Assembly: GCF_003315795.1 (NCBI RefSeq)
Contig: NZ_QMEY01000014.1
Location: forward strand, 1-64,000
From: Spongiactinospora rosea
GTDB lineage: Bacteria > Actinomycetota > Actinomycetes > Streptosporangiales > Streptosporangiaceae
Reading direction: 5' to 3'
DNA length: 64,000 nt
Under the pieces are notes generated by a model. The model was given only the letters and a program-made list of their open reading frames with translations. It was not told the origin of the DNA and did not search any database. The position numbers and the translations under genes are program-made. The stretch's first letter is position 1. Every line of letters begins with the position of its first letter. Below are positions 7,812 through 15,882 of the stretch, one piece after another.

Positions 7812-9029
7812 ATGAAAGAGGGGCAGATGAAAGAACCGTCTCACCACCCCGCCCTGATCGATGAGGTCCCGCTCTCCGGGGAAGCCGATCAATGGCTGCA
7901 GAAGGTCGCCGAAATCGCGCCGGTGATCGAAGAGCACCGGGACGAGTCGGAACGCCGGCGCCATTCCGTGCAGCCGGTGTTCGACGCGCTGCGCGACGCC
8001 GGAATCCACCGGATGCTGGTGTCCCGCGATTTCGGCGGCTCGCAGGTCACCCTGGACACCGGCTCTCGCGTACTTCAGGCCCTGGCCGCCATCGACCCCT
8101 CGGTGGCCTGGCAGATGGGCGTGCAGGGCGCGATCGGCAGGCTGTCGGACTACCTGCCGGAGGCCACCGCGCACAAGCTCTTCGCGGAGAGTTCCGGCCT
8201 GGTGGTCGGCTCGGTCAACCCCACGGGCCGCGCCGAGGCGGTGCCCGGCGGATACAGGCTCAGCGGCACCTGGGCCTTCGCCAGCGGTTCCGCGCACGCC
8301 GACTGGCTGGTGTGCGCGGCCGTGGTCACCGACGGCGGCAAGCCGCGGATGACCGCGGCCGGGCCGGAGATCCGCCACGCGTTCGTGCCCAAGTCCGAGG
8401 TGCGCATGCAGGACACCTGGCACTCCCTGGGCCTGCGCGGCACCGGCAGCCACCACTACGAGATCGGCGAGACCTTCGTGGCCGAGGACCACACGGTCGA
8501 GGGCGCGGCGATGTACCTGCCGCCGCCCGAGCGCCCCGCGCGCGGCTACGCGATCAGCTACTACGACTTCGGCCTGTTCGGCTCGGCCTCCACCGTGCTC
8601 GGCACGGCCGCGGGCGCGCTCACCGCCTTCAAGGACCTGTCCCGCTCCAAGGTCGCCGCCGCCTCCACCAAGACGCTGGACGCCGGGCACGTCGTCCAGG
8701 AGCGGGTGGCGCGGGCCGAGATCCTGGTCCGCTCGGCCCGGCTGATGCTGGCCGACGCCGCCTGGCACGCCACCGAGCACGGCCAGAAGGGCGGCGACCC
8801 GCTGAGCGCGCTGGTCCGGCTCAGCGCCGCGACCGTCGCGGAGAACACCACGGCGGCGGTGGACATCCTGTTCAAACTCGCAGGAACCAGCTCGGTCTAC
8901 GCGGGCAACCTGCTCGAACGCCACTTCCGTGACATCCATTCGGCGGCCAAGCACATCACGCTGTCCCACACCAACATCGAGATGGTGGGCCAGTACCTGC
9001 TCGGCGGCGAGCTGCGGATGCGCCGATAG
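7812..9029 (+). CDS. Acyl-CoA-dehydrogenase-fold flavin-dependent monooxygenase
   Basis: 405 residues, the length of the two-component hydroxylases with acyl-CoA dehydrogenase fold (HsaA, DszC, ActVA-ORF5, KijD3 types). The N-terminal helical domain has GIHRMLVSRDFGGSQV; the middle domain carries L-S-G-T-W-A-F-A-S-G-S, typical of this group; the C-terminal domain ends in a helical bundle with R-H-F-R-D-I-H-S-A-A-K-H. The catalytic Glu of true acyl-CoA dehydrogenases is not evident. Such enzymes use reduced FMN/FAD and O2 to hydroxylate carbon or nitrogen, and the flavin reductase at 10287 is the likely partner. A strong GAGGAGG site precedes ATG 7812. Confidence 0.85.
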   Translation: MKEGQMKEPSHHPALIDEVPLSGEADQWLQKVAEIAPVIEEHRDESERRRHSVQPVFDALRDAGIHRMLVSRDFGGSQVTLDTGSRVLQALAAIDPSVAWQMGVQGAIGRLSDYLPEATAHKLFAESSGLVVGSVNPTGRAEAVPGGYRLSGTWAFASGSAHADWLVCAAVVTDGGKPRMTAAGPEIRHAFVPKSEVRMQDTWHSLGLRGTGSHHYEIGETFVAEDHTVEGAAMYLPPPERPARGYAISYYDFGLFGSASTVLGTAAGALTAFKDLSRSKVAAASTKTLDAGHVVQERVARAEILVRSARLMLADAAWHATEHGQKGGDPLSALVRLSAATVAENTTAAVDILFKLAGTSSVYAGNLLERHFRDIHSAAKHITLSHTNIEMVGQYLLGGELRMRR

Positions 9030-9093
9030 GGGTGTCCGCGGCCCGCGCTTCCCACGTCACCAGCACACCACTCGAGGAAGGCAGGAACCTTTC

Positions 9094-10167
9094 GTGCACA
9101 CCATGAAGGCAGTTCAGCTCATCGCTCCGCGCAAGACCATCCTGGCCGAGCTTCCCCGGCCGGACGTGCCGGCCGACGGCCTTCTGATGCAAACGCTGTG
9201 CGTCTCGATCTGCTCGACCGACATCTCTTTCTATGAGGGTCATCTTTTCCCCTCCGAATATCCGATCATCCTGGGCCACGAGTACCTCGGCAAGGTCGTG
9301 GAGATAGGTCCCGAGTTCGACAACCCCGATATCCGGTTAGGTGACCGGGTCGTGTACTGGGGCCAGACCGACTTCGGGGGCTTCGCCGAGTACCGGACGG
9401 TGCGGCCGATCTTCTCCGGCGAGGTCAAGAAGGACGTCTTCTGGGCCGACCGCAACTTCTTCGACGACAACCGCGCGGCCGCGGTCAAGGTGCCGGACGC
9501 CCTGGACGACCTTCAGGCGTCCTTCATCGAGCCCACCACGGGCGCGCTGCGCTCGATCCTCGGCAACCCGCCCCAGATCGGCGACAAGGTGCTGGTCCTG
9601 GGCACCGGCCCGATCGGCATCATCGCCGGCAGCGTCATCAAGCGGCTGCTCGCCCCCACCTCGGTCGTCTCCGTGGACGCCAACCCGCGCCGCAACGAGC
9701 ACGCCGTCGAGCACTTCTCCGACCGCGCCTACCTGCCGGACGAGCTGATCGAGGAGGTGCCGGAGAACACCTTCGACTACGTCTTCGACTGCCTGCCCAC
9801 CGTCCACGTCGAGGACGAGGAGAAGGACCCGCGCCGGGTCGCCATGCGCAAGATGAAGCCCAAGGGCAGATACGTCCTCTACGGCGCGTCGCAGGAGATG
9901 CAGCGGTTCGACACCTGGCTGATGCTGGCCAAGGGCATCAACATCAGCGCCTCGCCGTTCGACGTCAGCGCGTTCCCCATGCACAAGACGGCCAACGTCA
10001 TCCAGTCGGCCGTGCAGATGCTCGTGTCGGGCATCGTGGACGGCAGGCGCCTGCTGTCCACCGTGCACAGCTTCGATGACTACGACGGTCTCGTGGACAT
10101 CTTCGGCAACTACCGATCGACGACCGGCCTGAAGACGATCGTGGACTTCCGGAAGCAGCCCGCCTGA
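9094..10167 (+). CDS. Zinc-dependent medium-chain alcohol dehydrogenase
   Basis: 357 residues. Catalytic-zinc ligands are visible: Cys in V-S-I-C-S-T-D, GHE in ILGHEYLG, and the E-P-T-T-G-A segment. The Rossmann motif is V-L-G-T-G-P-I-G. The four-Cys structural-zinc loop is replaced by a Trp/Phe-rich segment (FWADRNFF), as in some sugar or cyclitol dehydrogenases. GTG 9094 follows AGGAA by 6 nt and is preferred to ATG 9103. It has a TTA codon (82). The substrate is unknown; it may oxidise a sugar or cyclitol alcohol in the pathway controlled by the StrR-type gene. Confidence 0.88.
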   Translation: MHTMKAVQLIAPRKTILAELPRPDVPADGLLMQTLCVSICSTDISFYEGHLFPSEYPIILGHEYLGKVVEIGPEFDNPDIRLGDRVVYWGQTDFGGFAEYRTVRPIFSGEVKKDVFWADRNFFDDNRAAAVKVPDALDDLQASFIEPTTGALRSILGNPPQIGDKVLVLGTGPIGIIAGSVIKRLLAPTSVVSVDANPRRNEHAVEHFSDRAYLPDELIEEVPENTFDYVFDCLPTVHVEDEEKDPRRVAMRKMKPKGRYVLYGASQEMQRFDTWLMLAKGINISASPFDVSAFPMHKTANVIQSAVQMLVSGIVDGRRLLSTVHSFDDYDGLVDIFGNYRSTTGLKTIVDFRKQPA

Positions 10168-10216
10168 CGGGTCGCGCGATCACGGATTCGGGGGCGGGGC
10201 AGGACAGCGCGCCCCC

Positions 10217-10232
10217 GGCCGCCCGGGCGGCC
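10217..10232. repeat. 16-bp perfect palindrome between dehydrogenase and flavin reductase genes
   Basis: GGCCGCCCGGGCGGCC lies in the 119-bp gap. It may form a hairpin that tunes read-through, or may simply reflect GC-rich sequence. Confidence 0.35.
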
Positions 10233-10286
10233 CGGCCGCGCCGTGCCGCCCTGATCGTTTCCATCCCCGAGACTCTGGAAGCCGAC

Positions 10287-10796
10287 ATGACCATAGACGT
10301 TGAGGAGTTCACCAGCGCGATGTCCCGGGTGCCCGGGCCCGTGACGGTGGCCACCACCATCGACCGGTCGGGACGCCGCTGGGGCTTCACCGCGAGTTCC
10401 TTCATCTCGCTCTCCTTACAGCCCCCGCTGGTACTGATCTGCCTGGACAAACAGGCGAGCACGCACGCCGCGTTCGCCTCCGCCCGGCACTTCATGATCA
10501 ATATCCTGGCCAAGGAGCAGTCCGGGGTGGCGGTGCGTTTCGCCACCTCCGGCATCGACAGGTTCGCGGCCGGCGACACCGAGCCCGCCGAACTCGGCCT
10601 GCCCGGCATCTCCGAGGCCGCCGCGCGGGTGGCGTGTTCCATGCACCAGTTGCTCGACGGCGGCGATCACACCATCCTCGTCGGCCGGGTCGAGGAGGCG
10701 CACGTGGGCGACCAGGCCCCCCTGGTCTACTGCGACCGCGTCTTCGGCCGGCACGCCGAGCTGAACGCGCCGGAAGCGATGGCCGAGGTCCGGTGA
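10287..10796 (+). CDS. Flavin reductase (HpaC/ActVB-like split-barrel)
   Basis: 169 residues with the flavin-reductase-like fold: VPGPVTVATT start, then G-F-T-A-S-S-F-I-S-L-S-L-Q-P-P-L-V, the FMN/FAD-binding signature, then N-I-L-A and a conserved C-terminal D-H-T-I-L-V-G-R-V-E. It supplies reduced flavin to two-component monooxygenases; the gene at 7812 is the obvious client. Codon 44 is TTA (10416-10418). Its stop overlaps the GTG of the next gene (GTGA), so the two are translationally coupled. Confidence 0.9.
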   Translation: MTIDVEEFTSAMSRVPGPVTVATTIDRSGRRWGFTASSFISLSLQPPLVLICLDKQASTHAAFASARHFMINILAKEQSGVAVRFATSGIDRFAAGDTEPAELGLPGISEAAARVACSMHQLLDGGDHTILVGRVEEAHVGDQAPLVYCDRVFGRHAELNAPEAMAEVR

Positions 10797-11743
10797 CCTC
10801 GCGCCCACAATCGTGGACCAGCCTGCCCAGGACCCGCGTCGCGGTCCTGGGCACGGCCCATGTCCACCTCCCCGACCACCTCGCCGCCGTGGCCGCCGAC
10901 GACGACGCCGAACCGGTCGCGGTACTGGAGCACGCGGACGCCGTGATCATCTGTTCCACCACGGCCGGGCACCGCGACCTGCTCCGCCGGGCCGTCGCGG
11001 CGGGGCTGCCCGCGCTGGTGGAGAAGCCGCTGGCCGCCGGTGCCGCCGAGACGGCCGCGCTGGCGGCCCTGGCCTGCCGCGCGCGGGCCCCGGTCACCAC
11101 CGCGATGTTCCTGCGCTGCGCGCCGTCGCTGCGCCGGGCCGCGCGGCTGCTGGCGGACGGCGACCTCGGCGAACCGGTCGCGGCGGACCTGTCCTTCTCC
11201 CACGCCGGTCTCCTGGACGGCACGCTGACCGCCGATTCCGCCGCCTGGATGCTCGATCCGCGCCGGGCCGGGCCCGGGGGTGCGTTCGCCGACCTGGGCG
11301 TTCACCTGGTGGACCTGCTGCGCTGGCTGCGTCCGGGGGCGGAGATCGCGGTGCGGGGCGCGGTACTGCGCCACCGTCCCGAGTACGCCGTGAACATCGG
11401 CGGGACGGCCCTGCTGGACTGGGACGGCGTGCCCGTCACCGTCCACGCCGACTGGACCACCCGCCCCGGCGGCCTGCTGGTCCGCCTGCACGGCACGCGC
11501 GGAACGGTGATCGTGCGCGACGGCGAAGTGGCCGCCCACGTCGGCGGGACCCGGCGGGTGGAGCGCCTGCCCCCGCCGTCGGCCGGGCACGCCACCACGG
11601 CCTTCCTGGCCGCGTTGCGCGGCCGGGAGTCCTGGCGGGCGCCCGATCCGGCCGACATGGTGGCCTGCGCGGTGACCCTGGAGGAGGCGCTGGAACTGGG
11701 CGGGGGGATCAGCGCGGATACGCCCCGCCGTCCAGGCCGATGA
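10793..11743 (+). CDS. Gfo/Idh/MocA-family oxidoreductase with shortened Rossmann domain
   Basis: 316 residues starting at GTG 10793, inside the flavin reductase stop. It has the dinucleotide-fold start (V-A-V-L-G-T-A-H-V-H), I-I-C-S-T-T-A-G-H, and the family E-K-P-L loop (V-E-K-P-L-A-A-G). The C-terminal domain has DLGVHLVDLLRW. About 25 residues normally present between the second strand (E-P-V-A-V) and A-D-A-V-I-I-C-S are missing in frame, including the acidic residue that usually contacts the NAD ribose. It may be inactive or use its cofactor differently. Relatives oxidise or epimerise sugars and cyclitols. Its end overlaps the convergent SDR by 35 bp. Confidence 0.82.
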   Translation: MTSRPQSWTSLPRTRVAVLGTAHVHLPDHLAAVAADDDAEPVAVLEHADAVIICSTTAGHRDLLRRAVAAGLPALVEKPLAAGAAETAALAALACRARAPVTTAMFLRCAPSLRRAARLLADGDLGEPVAADLSFSHAGLLDGTLTADSAAWMLDPRRAGPGGAFADLGVHLVDLLRWLRPGAEIAVRGAVLRHRPEYAVNIGGTALLDWDGVPVTVHADWTTRPGGLLVRLHGTRGTVIVRDGEVAAHVGGTRRVERLPPPSAGHATTAFLAALRGRESWRAPDPADMVACAVTLEEALELGGGISADTPRRPGR

Positions 11744-12443
11744 CCTGGCTGGTGAGGTAGCCGTTGCCGAGCATGGCCATGGCGAGGTCGGCGACCTCCT
11801 CCGGGCGGCCGAACCGGCCGACCGGGAGCAGGCTGCGGTCGGCCGCCGGGGGCAGCATGCGGGTGTCCTCGATCATGGCCGGGGCCAGTACGTTCACCGT
11901 CACCCCGGCCGCCGCGACCCGGGAGGCGAGGTGGTGCGCGAGCGCGTGCAGGCCCGCCTTGGCGGCGGCGTAGTGGGGGCCCACGATCCCGCCGGTGAAG
12001 GCCGCCAGCGACGAGGTGAACAGCACCCGCCCGAAGCCGCGCTCGGCCATCCCCGGCAGCACCGCCTGGGCGAGCAGGAACGGCGCGCGCAGGTTGACCG
12101 CGAAGCTGCGGTCCCACATCGCGAGGTCCACGTCGGCGTAGTGGCACGGCTCGCCGAGCCCCGCGTTGGGGATCAGGACGTCGATCGGCCCGAGCGCCCC
12201 GACGACCGTCTCGACCAGCGCGGCCGGCGCCGCCGGGTCGGCGAGGTCGGCCTGGACGGCGATGGCGGAAAGGCCCGCCTCCTTGGCCTCCTTCACCAGC
12301 GTGCCGGCCTCGTCCGCGTGGCTCGCGTACGTGAACGCCGTCGTGACCCCCGCGGCGATCAGCCGACGTCCGAGCGCCATCCCGATCCCGCCGGAGGCCC
12401 CGGTCAGCAGAGCCACCCGCCCGGTTAACCCGGTTTCCTGCAT
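11709..12443 (-). CDS. Short-chain dehydrogenase/reductase, FabG-like
   Basis: 244 residues of classical SDR: TGASGGIG cofactor motif, N-A-G in the fourth strand, S-S-L with Y-A-A-A-K as catalytic Ser-Tyr-Lys, and a G-G-A-Y-P-R C-terminus. It reduces a carbonyl or oxidises an alcohol with NAD(P); the substrate is unknown. Codon 6 is TTA (12426-12428). The start is 22 bp from a perfect palindrome, so the divergent MarR protein probably represses it. Confidence 0.9.
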   Translation of the reverse strand: MQETGLTGRVALLTGASGGIGMALGRRLIAAGVTTAFTYASHADEAGTLVKEAKEAGLSAIAVQADLADPAAPAALVETVVGALGPIDVLIPNAGLGEPCHYADVDLAMWDRSFAVNLRAPFLLAQAVLPGMAERGFGRVLFTSSLAAFTGGIVGPHYAAAKAGLHALAHHLASRVAAAGVTVNVLAPAMIEDTRMLPPAADRSLLPVGRFGRPEEVADLAMAMLGNGYLTSQVIGLDGGAYPR

Positions 12444-12464
12444 CTCGTCTCCCTCGCCGTTGAC

Positions 12465-12519
12465 TGCGTCGAATTCGACGCAACGAGCGGGATGCTACGC
12501 CTGTTTCGAATTCGACGCA
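12465..12519. promoter_or_regulatory. Twin MarR operators in the SDR/MarR divergent promoter
   Basis: A perfect 18-bp palindrome, TGCGTCGAATTCGACGCA (12465-12482), and a second copy with two changes, TGTTTCGAATTCGACGCA (12502-12519), sit with centres 37 bp apart. The second lies just upstream of the MarR start, so the regulator probably controls both directions. Confidence 0.75.
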
Positions 12520-12537
12520 ATCGGTAGGCTGAGCACC

Positions 12538-13050
12538 ATGAGCGGATCTCCCCGGCTGACCGAGACCGAAACGCGCGCCTGGAACGGCCTGCTGGAGACC
12601 TACGACCTGCTCCACCGCCTGGTCGAGGGCCGGCTGCGCGAGGACGGCGGGGTCACCCAGGTCCAGTACGAGATCCTGCACCGGGTGCGGGAGCACCCGG
12701 CCACGTCCCTGTGCATCACCGAACTGGCCACCATGATGGTCACCTCACGCAGCGGCCTCAGCTACCAGATCGCCCAGTTGGAGAAGGCGGGCCTGCTCCG
12801 CCGCGAGACCGACCCCGACGACGAGCGCAAGGTCCTGATGGGCCTGACCCCCGAGGGCCGCGCCGTCCTCGAACGCACGACCCCGGGGCACGTCGGCACG
12901 GTCCGGGCGGGCCTGCTCGACGCGCTCACCGAGGAACAGGTGGGCCAGCTCGCCGAGATCATGCAGACGACCGGCACCCACCTGCGCAAGGTCGTCACCC
13001 TGCCCCCGCCCCGCAAGCCGAAGCCGCCGTTCAGGCGGGGAAGCGGCTGA
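12538..13050 (+). CDS. MarR-family transcriptional regulator
   Basis: 170 residues. The winged helix is clear: L-C-I-T-E-L-A-T-M-M-V-T-S-R-S-G-L-S then Q-L-E-K-A-G-L-L-R-R, followed by the D-P-D-D-E-R-K wing. ATG 12538 lies directly after the twin palindromes. The C-terminal tail is basic and proline-rich (PPPRKPKPPFRR). Likely a ligand-released repressor of the divergent SDR and of itself. Confidence 0.88.
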   Translation: MSGSPRLTETETRAWNGLLETYDLLHRLVEGRLREDGGVTQVQYEILHRVREHPATSLCITELATMMVTSRSGLSYQIAQLEKAGLLRRETDPDDERKVLMGLTPEGRAVLERTTPGHVGTVRAGLLDALTEEQVGQLAEIMQTTGTHLRKVVTLPPPRKPKPPFRRGSG

Positions 13051-13453
13051 CCGCCTCCGGGCGCAGGACGATCCGCACCACACCACCGGCACGCCAGTCG
13101 TCGAGGATCTTCTGGTAGTTCGGGTTGCCCATGTCCCAGTAGCGCTGGGCCAGGCGGGCGGCGAGGTCGGCGCCGCCCTCGTCGTGCAGGGTGACCGAGC
13201 CCTCCACCGACACCCAGTGCTCGGGTTCGCCGGGGGGAGCCGCGACGACGACGGATGCGCGGGCCTGTTCCCGGAGCCGGGCGAGCTTGGGCGCCCCCTG
13301 TACCGAGAACATCTGCAGGTCACCGTCGTCGGCCACCTCGAACCACACCGGGCGCGGCGCGGGCCAGCGTTCGCCACTGGGCGCGACGGTCAGGAAGGCA
13401 TAGAGCGGACGCGCGAGCAGCGCGAGATCATCATCACGGAACATGAAAGCCAC
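13031..13453 (-). CDS. Pyridoxamine-phosphate-oxidase-like split-barrel (FMN/F420) protein
   Basis: 140 residues of the small FDOR/PNPOx-like barrel: L-Y-A-F-L-T-V-A-P-S-G, then P-A-P-R-P-V-W-F-E-V, and a C-terminal R-I-V-L-R-P-E-A-V. Actinobacterial members bind FMN, F420 or heme; which one applies is not visible. The start is GTG 13453 with a weak GGA six bases upstream; ATG 13444 is an alternative. Its end overlaps the MarR gene by 20 bp, and it diverges from the VOC gene at 13486. Confidence 0.8.
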   Translation of the reverse strand: MAFMFRDDDLALLARPLYAFLTVAPSGERWPAPRPVWFEVADDGDLQMFSVQGAPKLARLREQARASVVVAAPPGEPEHWVSVEGSVTLHDEGGADLAARLAQRYWDMGNPNYQKILDDWRAGGVVRIVLRPEAVSRFPA

Positions 13454-13485
13454 TTTATGTCCGCTGTCTGCCTACACTGACGGAC

Positions 13486-13869
13486 ATGGCATGCCGCATC
13501 AGTGAGCTGGTCATCGACGCCGCCGACCCGGAACGGCTCGCCACGTTCTGGAGCGAGGTCCTCGGCTACGTCGAGATCGGCCGGGAGGACGACGGGAGCA
13601 TCGGGATCGGACCGCCCGGCGTCGGCTTCGGCGGCCCCCTGCCCGTACTGGTCCTCAGCCCCACCAGCGACCCGCGGCCGAAGAAGCTCCGGCTGCACAT
13701 CGACGTCAACGCCACCGACCGCGACCAGGACGCCGAGCTTGCGCGGCTGCTCGCGCTCGGCGCGCGCCGCGCCGACGTCGGCCAGACCGGCGCCGAGAGC
13801 TGGCACGTCCTGGCCGACCCCGAGGGCAACGAGTTCTGCCTGCTGCGCGCCCGGATCCAGCCCGTCTGA
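13486..13869 (+). CDS. VOC-superfamily (glyoxalase-like) protein
   Basis: 127 residues with two beta-alpha-beta-beta-beta modules: I-S-E-L-V-I-D-A-A-D-P-E-R-L-A-T-F-W-S-E-V-L-G-Y, and then W-H-V-L-A-D-P-E-G-N-E-F-C-L-L. This is the pattern of the glyoxalase-like group common in actinomycetes; functions range from metal-dependent lyases to drug binding. The substrate is unknown. Confidence 0.85.
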   Translation: MACRISELVIDAADPERLATFWSEVLGYVEIGREDDGSIGIGPPGVGFGGPLPVLVLSPTSDPRPKKLRLHIDVNATDRDQDAELARLLALGARRADVGQTGAESWHVLADPEGNEFCLLRARIQPV

Positions 13870-13952
13870 CCGGGTTCGAGGATCCTCGCCCGGGTCGGCA
13901 TAGATCGGCGTGCCGTCCGCGTCCTTGCCTGTGAACATCGCAAGGAGGACGG

Positions 13953-14465
13953 GTGGATCCAGGATTTGAGGCGGACTTCCGGCAGTTCGTCATCGACCGG
14001 TCGGGGGCGTTGTTCCGCACCGCGTACCTGCTGACCGGCGACCGGCACGCCGCCGAGGATCTGGTGCAGTCGGCCCTGACCAAGACCGCCGCGAAGTGGC
14101 GGGGTCTGCGCGACCCGGGCGCCATCGAGGGCTACGTCCGCCGGGTCATGTACCACGAGCAGGTGAGCTGGTGGCGGCGGCGTTCGCGCGTCGCGGAGGT
14201 GTCCACCGGCCGCCCGCCCGACCAGACCGGCGACGGCCACGCCGACGCCGCCGACCTGCGTCTGGTGATGCGCGCGGCCCTCGCCCGGCTCACCCCCCGG
14301 CAGCGGACCATGCTCGTGCTGCGCTACTTCGAGGATCTGTCCGAGACCGAGATCGCGCGGCTGCTGGGCGTCAGGGTGGGGTCGGTACGCAGCCAGATCT
14401 ACCGCTCGCTGGAACGCCTGAAGAAGACGGCGCCTGAGCTGACCACCGTGAGGGAGTTCAGATGA
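13953..14465 (+). CDS. SigE-family ECF RNA polymerase sigma factor
   Basis: 170 residues. Region 2 (about 20-80) has L-F-R-T-A-Y-L-L-T-G-D and A-A-E-D-L-V-Q-S-A; region 4 (110-160) has L-T-P-R-Q-R-T-M-L-V-L-R-Y-F-E-D-L-S-E-T-E-I-A. GTG 13953 has an AAGGAGG site. Its stop overlaps the start of the next gene (ATGA). SigE-family factors are usually followed by a small membrane protein whose N-terminus is cytosolic; here that position is a MltG-like enzyme. Confidence 0.92.
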   Translation: MDPGFEADFRQFVIDRSGALFRTAYLLTGDRHAAEDLVQSALTKTAAKWRGLRDPGAIEGYVRRVMYHEQVSWWRRRSRVAEVSTGRPPDQTGDGHADAADLRLVMRAALARLTPRQRTMLVLRYFEDLSETEIARLLGVRVGSVRSQIYRSLERLKKTAPELTTVREFR

Positions 14466-15373
14466 ACATCGAGAACCTGCTGCGTGACACCCTCGCCGAC
14501 ATGGCCGGAGAAGAGCCCCCGCCCGCCCCGGGCCGGTTCCTCCAGGGCCGTCCCCGCTGGTTCCAGGGCCGTGGTCTGGCGCTGGTGGCGGCGGGCGCCG
14601 TCACCGCGCTGGCGGTCGGGTCCACGGCCGTACTGCACGGGCTGTCGTCGTCGCGGGTCCCCCTCGATGTCGCCGTGCAGCGGAACGCCATCACCGTGAC
14701 CGTCCCGGAGGGAACACGGCTCGCCCGGGTCTTCGAGGCGCTGTCGTCGCGCACCGGCAGGCCGGTGGCGGATTTCGAGCGGGCCGCCAAGGACGGCGCC
14801 GCCGCGCTCGGCCTGCCCTCCTACGCCCGGGGGAGGCTCGAAGGCTTCGCCTTCCCCGGCACCTACGAGTTCGCGCCCACCGCGACCCCGGGCGAGATCC
14901 TCGGGGCGATGGTGGCCCGGTACCGGAGGGCCGCCGAGGACACCGCCCTGGCCGAGGGCGCCCGGCGCGCCGGCCGGACGCCGCTGGAGATCCTGACCGT
15001 GGCCAGCATCGTCCAGGCGGAGGCGTTCCGGCCCGGGGACATGCCGAAGATCGCCCGGGTTCTCTACAACCGGCTGGACCGGAAGATGCGGCTGCAGGTG
15101 GACAGCACGCTCTTGTACGGGCTGGGCAAGTACGGCGTCAGTGCGACGCGCGAGGACATCATCAGCCCGTCCCCCTACAACACCTACAAGCACCTCGGCC
15201 TCCCGCCGGGGCCGATCGGCAGTCCGGGCACCGCCGCCATCAGGGCCGCACTGCATCCGGCCTCGGGTCGCTGGCTGTACTTCGTGGTCACCGATCCGGC
15301 GAAGGGCACCATGAAATTCACTTCGTCCCACGAGGAGTACACCAGGCTGGCCGGCATCAGGGTGAGCAGATAG
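14462..15373 (+). CDS. MltG/YceG-like endolytic murein transglycosylase fused to a sigma-partner-type N-terminus
   Basis: 303 residues. The cytosolic N-terminus (M-N-I-E-N-L-L-R-D-T-L-A-D-M-A) resembles the start of membrane proteins paired with SigE-family sigma factors. A membrane segment follows at about 38-60, then a YceG domain with LEGFAFPGTYEF (127-137), V-A-S-I-V-Q-A-E (Glu187, presumed catalytic), N-R-L-D-R-K-M-R-L-Q-V-D-S-T and S-P-Y-N-T-Y. MltG cleaves nascent glycan strands at the membrane and sets their length. The ATGA overlap with the sigma gene indicates coupled expression. At about 300 residues it is shorter than housekeeping MltG, so it is probably a second copy. Confidence 0.85.
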   Translation: MNIENLLRDTLADMAGEEPPPAPGRFLQGRPRWFQGRGLALVAAGAVTALAVGSTAVLHGLSSSRVPLDVAVQRNAITVTVPEGTRLARVFEALSSRTGRPVADFERAAKDGAAALGLPSYARGRLEGFAFPGTYEFAPTATPGEILGAMVARYRRAAEDTALAEGARRAGRTPLEILTVASIVQAEAFRPGDMPKIARVLYNRLDRKMRLQVDSTLLYGLGKYGVSATREDIISPSPYNTYKHLGLPPGPIGSPGTAAIRAALHPASGRWLYFVVTDPAKGTMKFTSSHEEYTRLAGIRVSR

Positions 15374-15467
15374 TGGGCAGGCATTGAACACGAAGTGGAC
15401 TGTTGTATGGGCATGGGCTCACGGAACCATCTCGGGCCGTACAGATCTTCCCAAGAGAAAAAGGCCA

Positions 15468-15854
15468 ATGAAGTCATTTCTTCGCCATGCCCTCGTCGCC
15501 GGCGCCGTCGCTCTGACGGCCATGGTGGCGCTCCCCTCCCCCGCGTACGCGATCGACAAGGTCACTTGCGGGAAGCCCTCCAGGGACGACTGGCTGGTCG
15601 TCCAGAACCAAGTGGCAAAGTACAAGCTGGACACCCACTGCTTCGCCAATCGCGGCACGGTCAACGTGGCCTACTACAATGTCTGGACCATCTCTTCCGG
15701 GAACAACAGGGTGGCCATCGAATATATTGACGACCGGGGGCAGCGCAGCAAGGGGATGATCCTCGACAAGTGGCAGGGATGGAGTCACAAGTACGCCCCG
15801 TCGCCCAACATCAAGGGGACGATTTACAAGGTCTCCAAGATCACCATCCTCTAG
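15468..15854 (+). CDS. Small secreted protein, beta/gamma-crystallin-like
   Basis: 128 residues with a clear signal peptide (M-K-S-F-L-R-H-A-L-V then a hydrophobic core, cleaved after A-Y-A near residue 28). The mature part has two Cys (V-T-C-G-K and T-H-C-F-A-N), probably a disulfide, and a beta-rich C-F-A-N-R-G-T-V-N-V-A-Y-Y segment like single-domain crystallin-type or killer-toxin-like actinomycete proteins. Function unknown. ATG 15468 is chosen because the signal peptide starts there. Confidence 0.75.
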   Translation: MKSFLRHALVAGAVALTAMVALPSPAYAIDKVTCGKPSRDDWLVVQNQVAKYKLDTHCFANRGTVNVAYYNVWTISSGNNRVAIEYIDDRGQRSKGMILDKWQGWSHKYAPSPNIKGTIYKVSKITIL

Positions 15855-15856
15855 CC

Positions 15857-15882
15857 GGGCCGGTTCCGCTCGGGAACGGCCC
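15857..15882 (+). terminator. Hairpin after the small secreted protein
   Basis: GGGCCGG..TTCC and GGAACGGCCC pair with one bulge, starting 2 bp after the stop codon. Confidence 0.5.
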
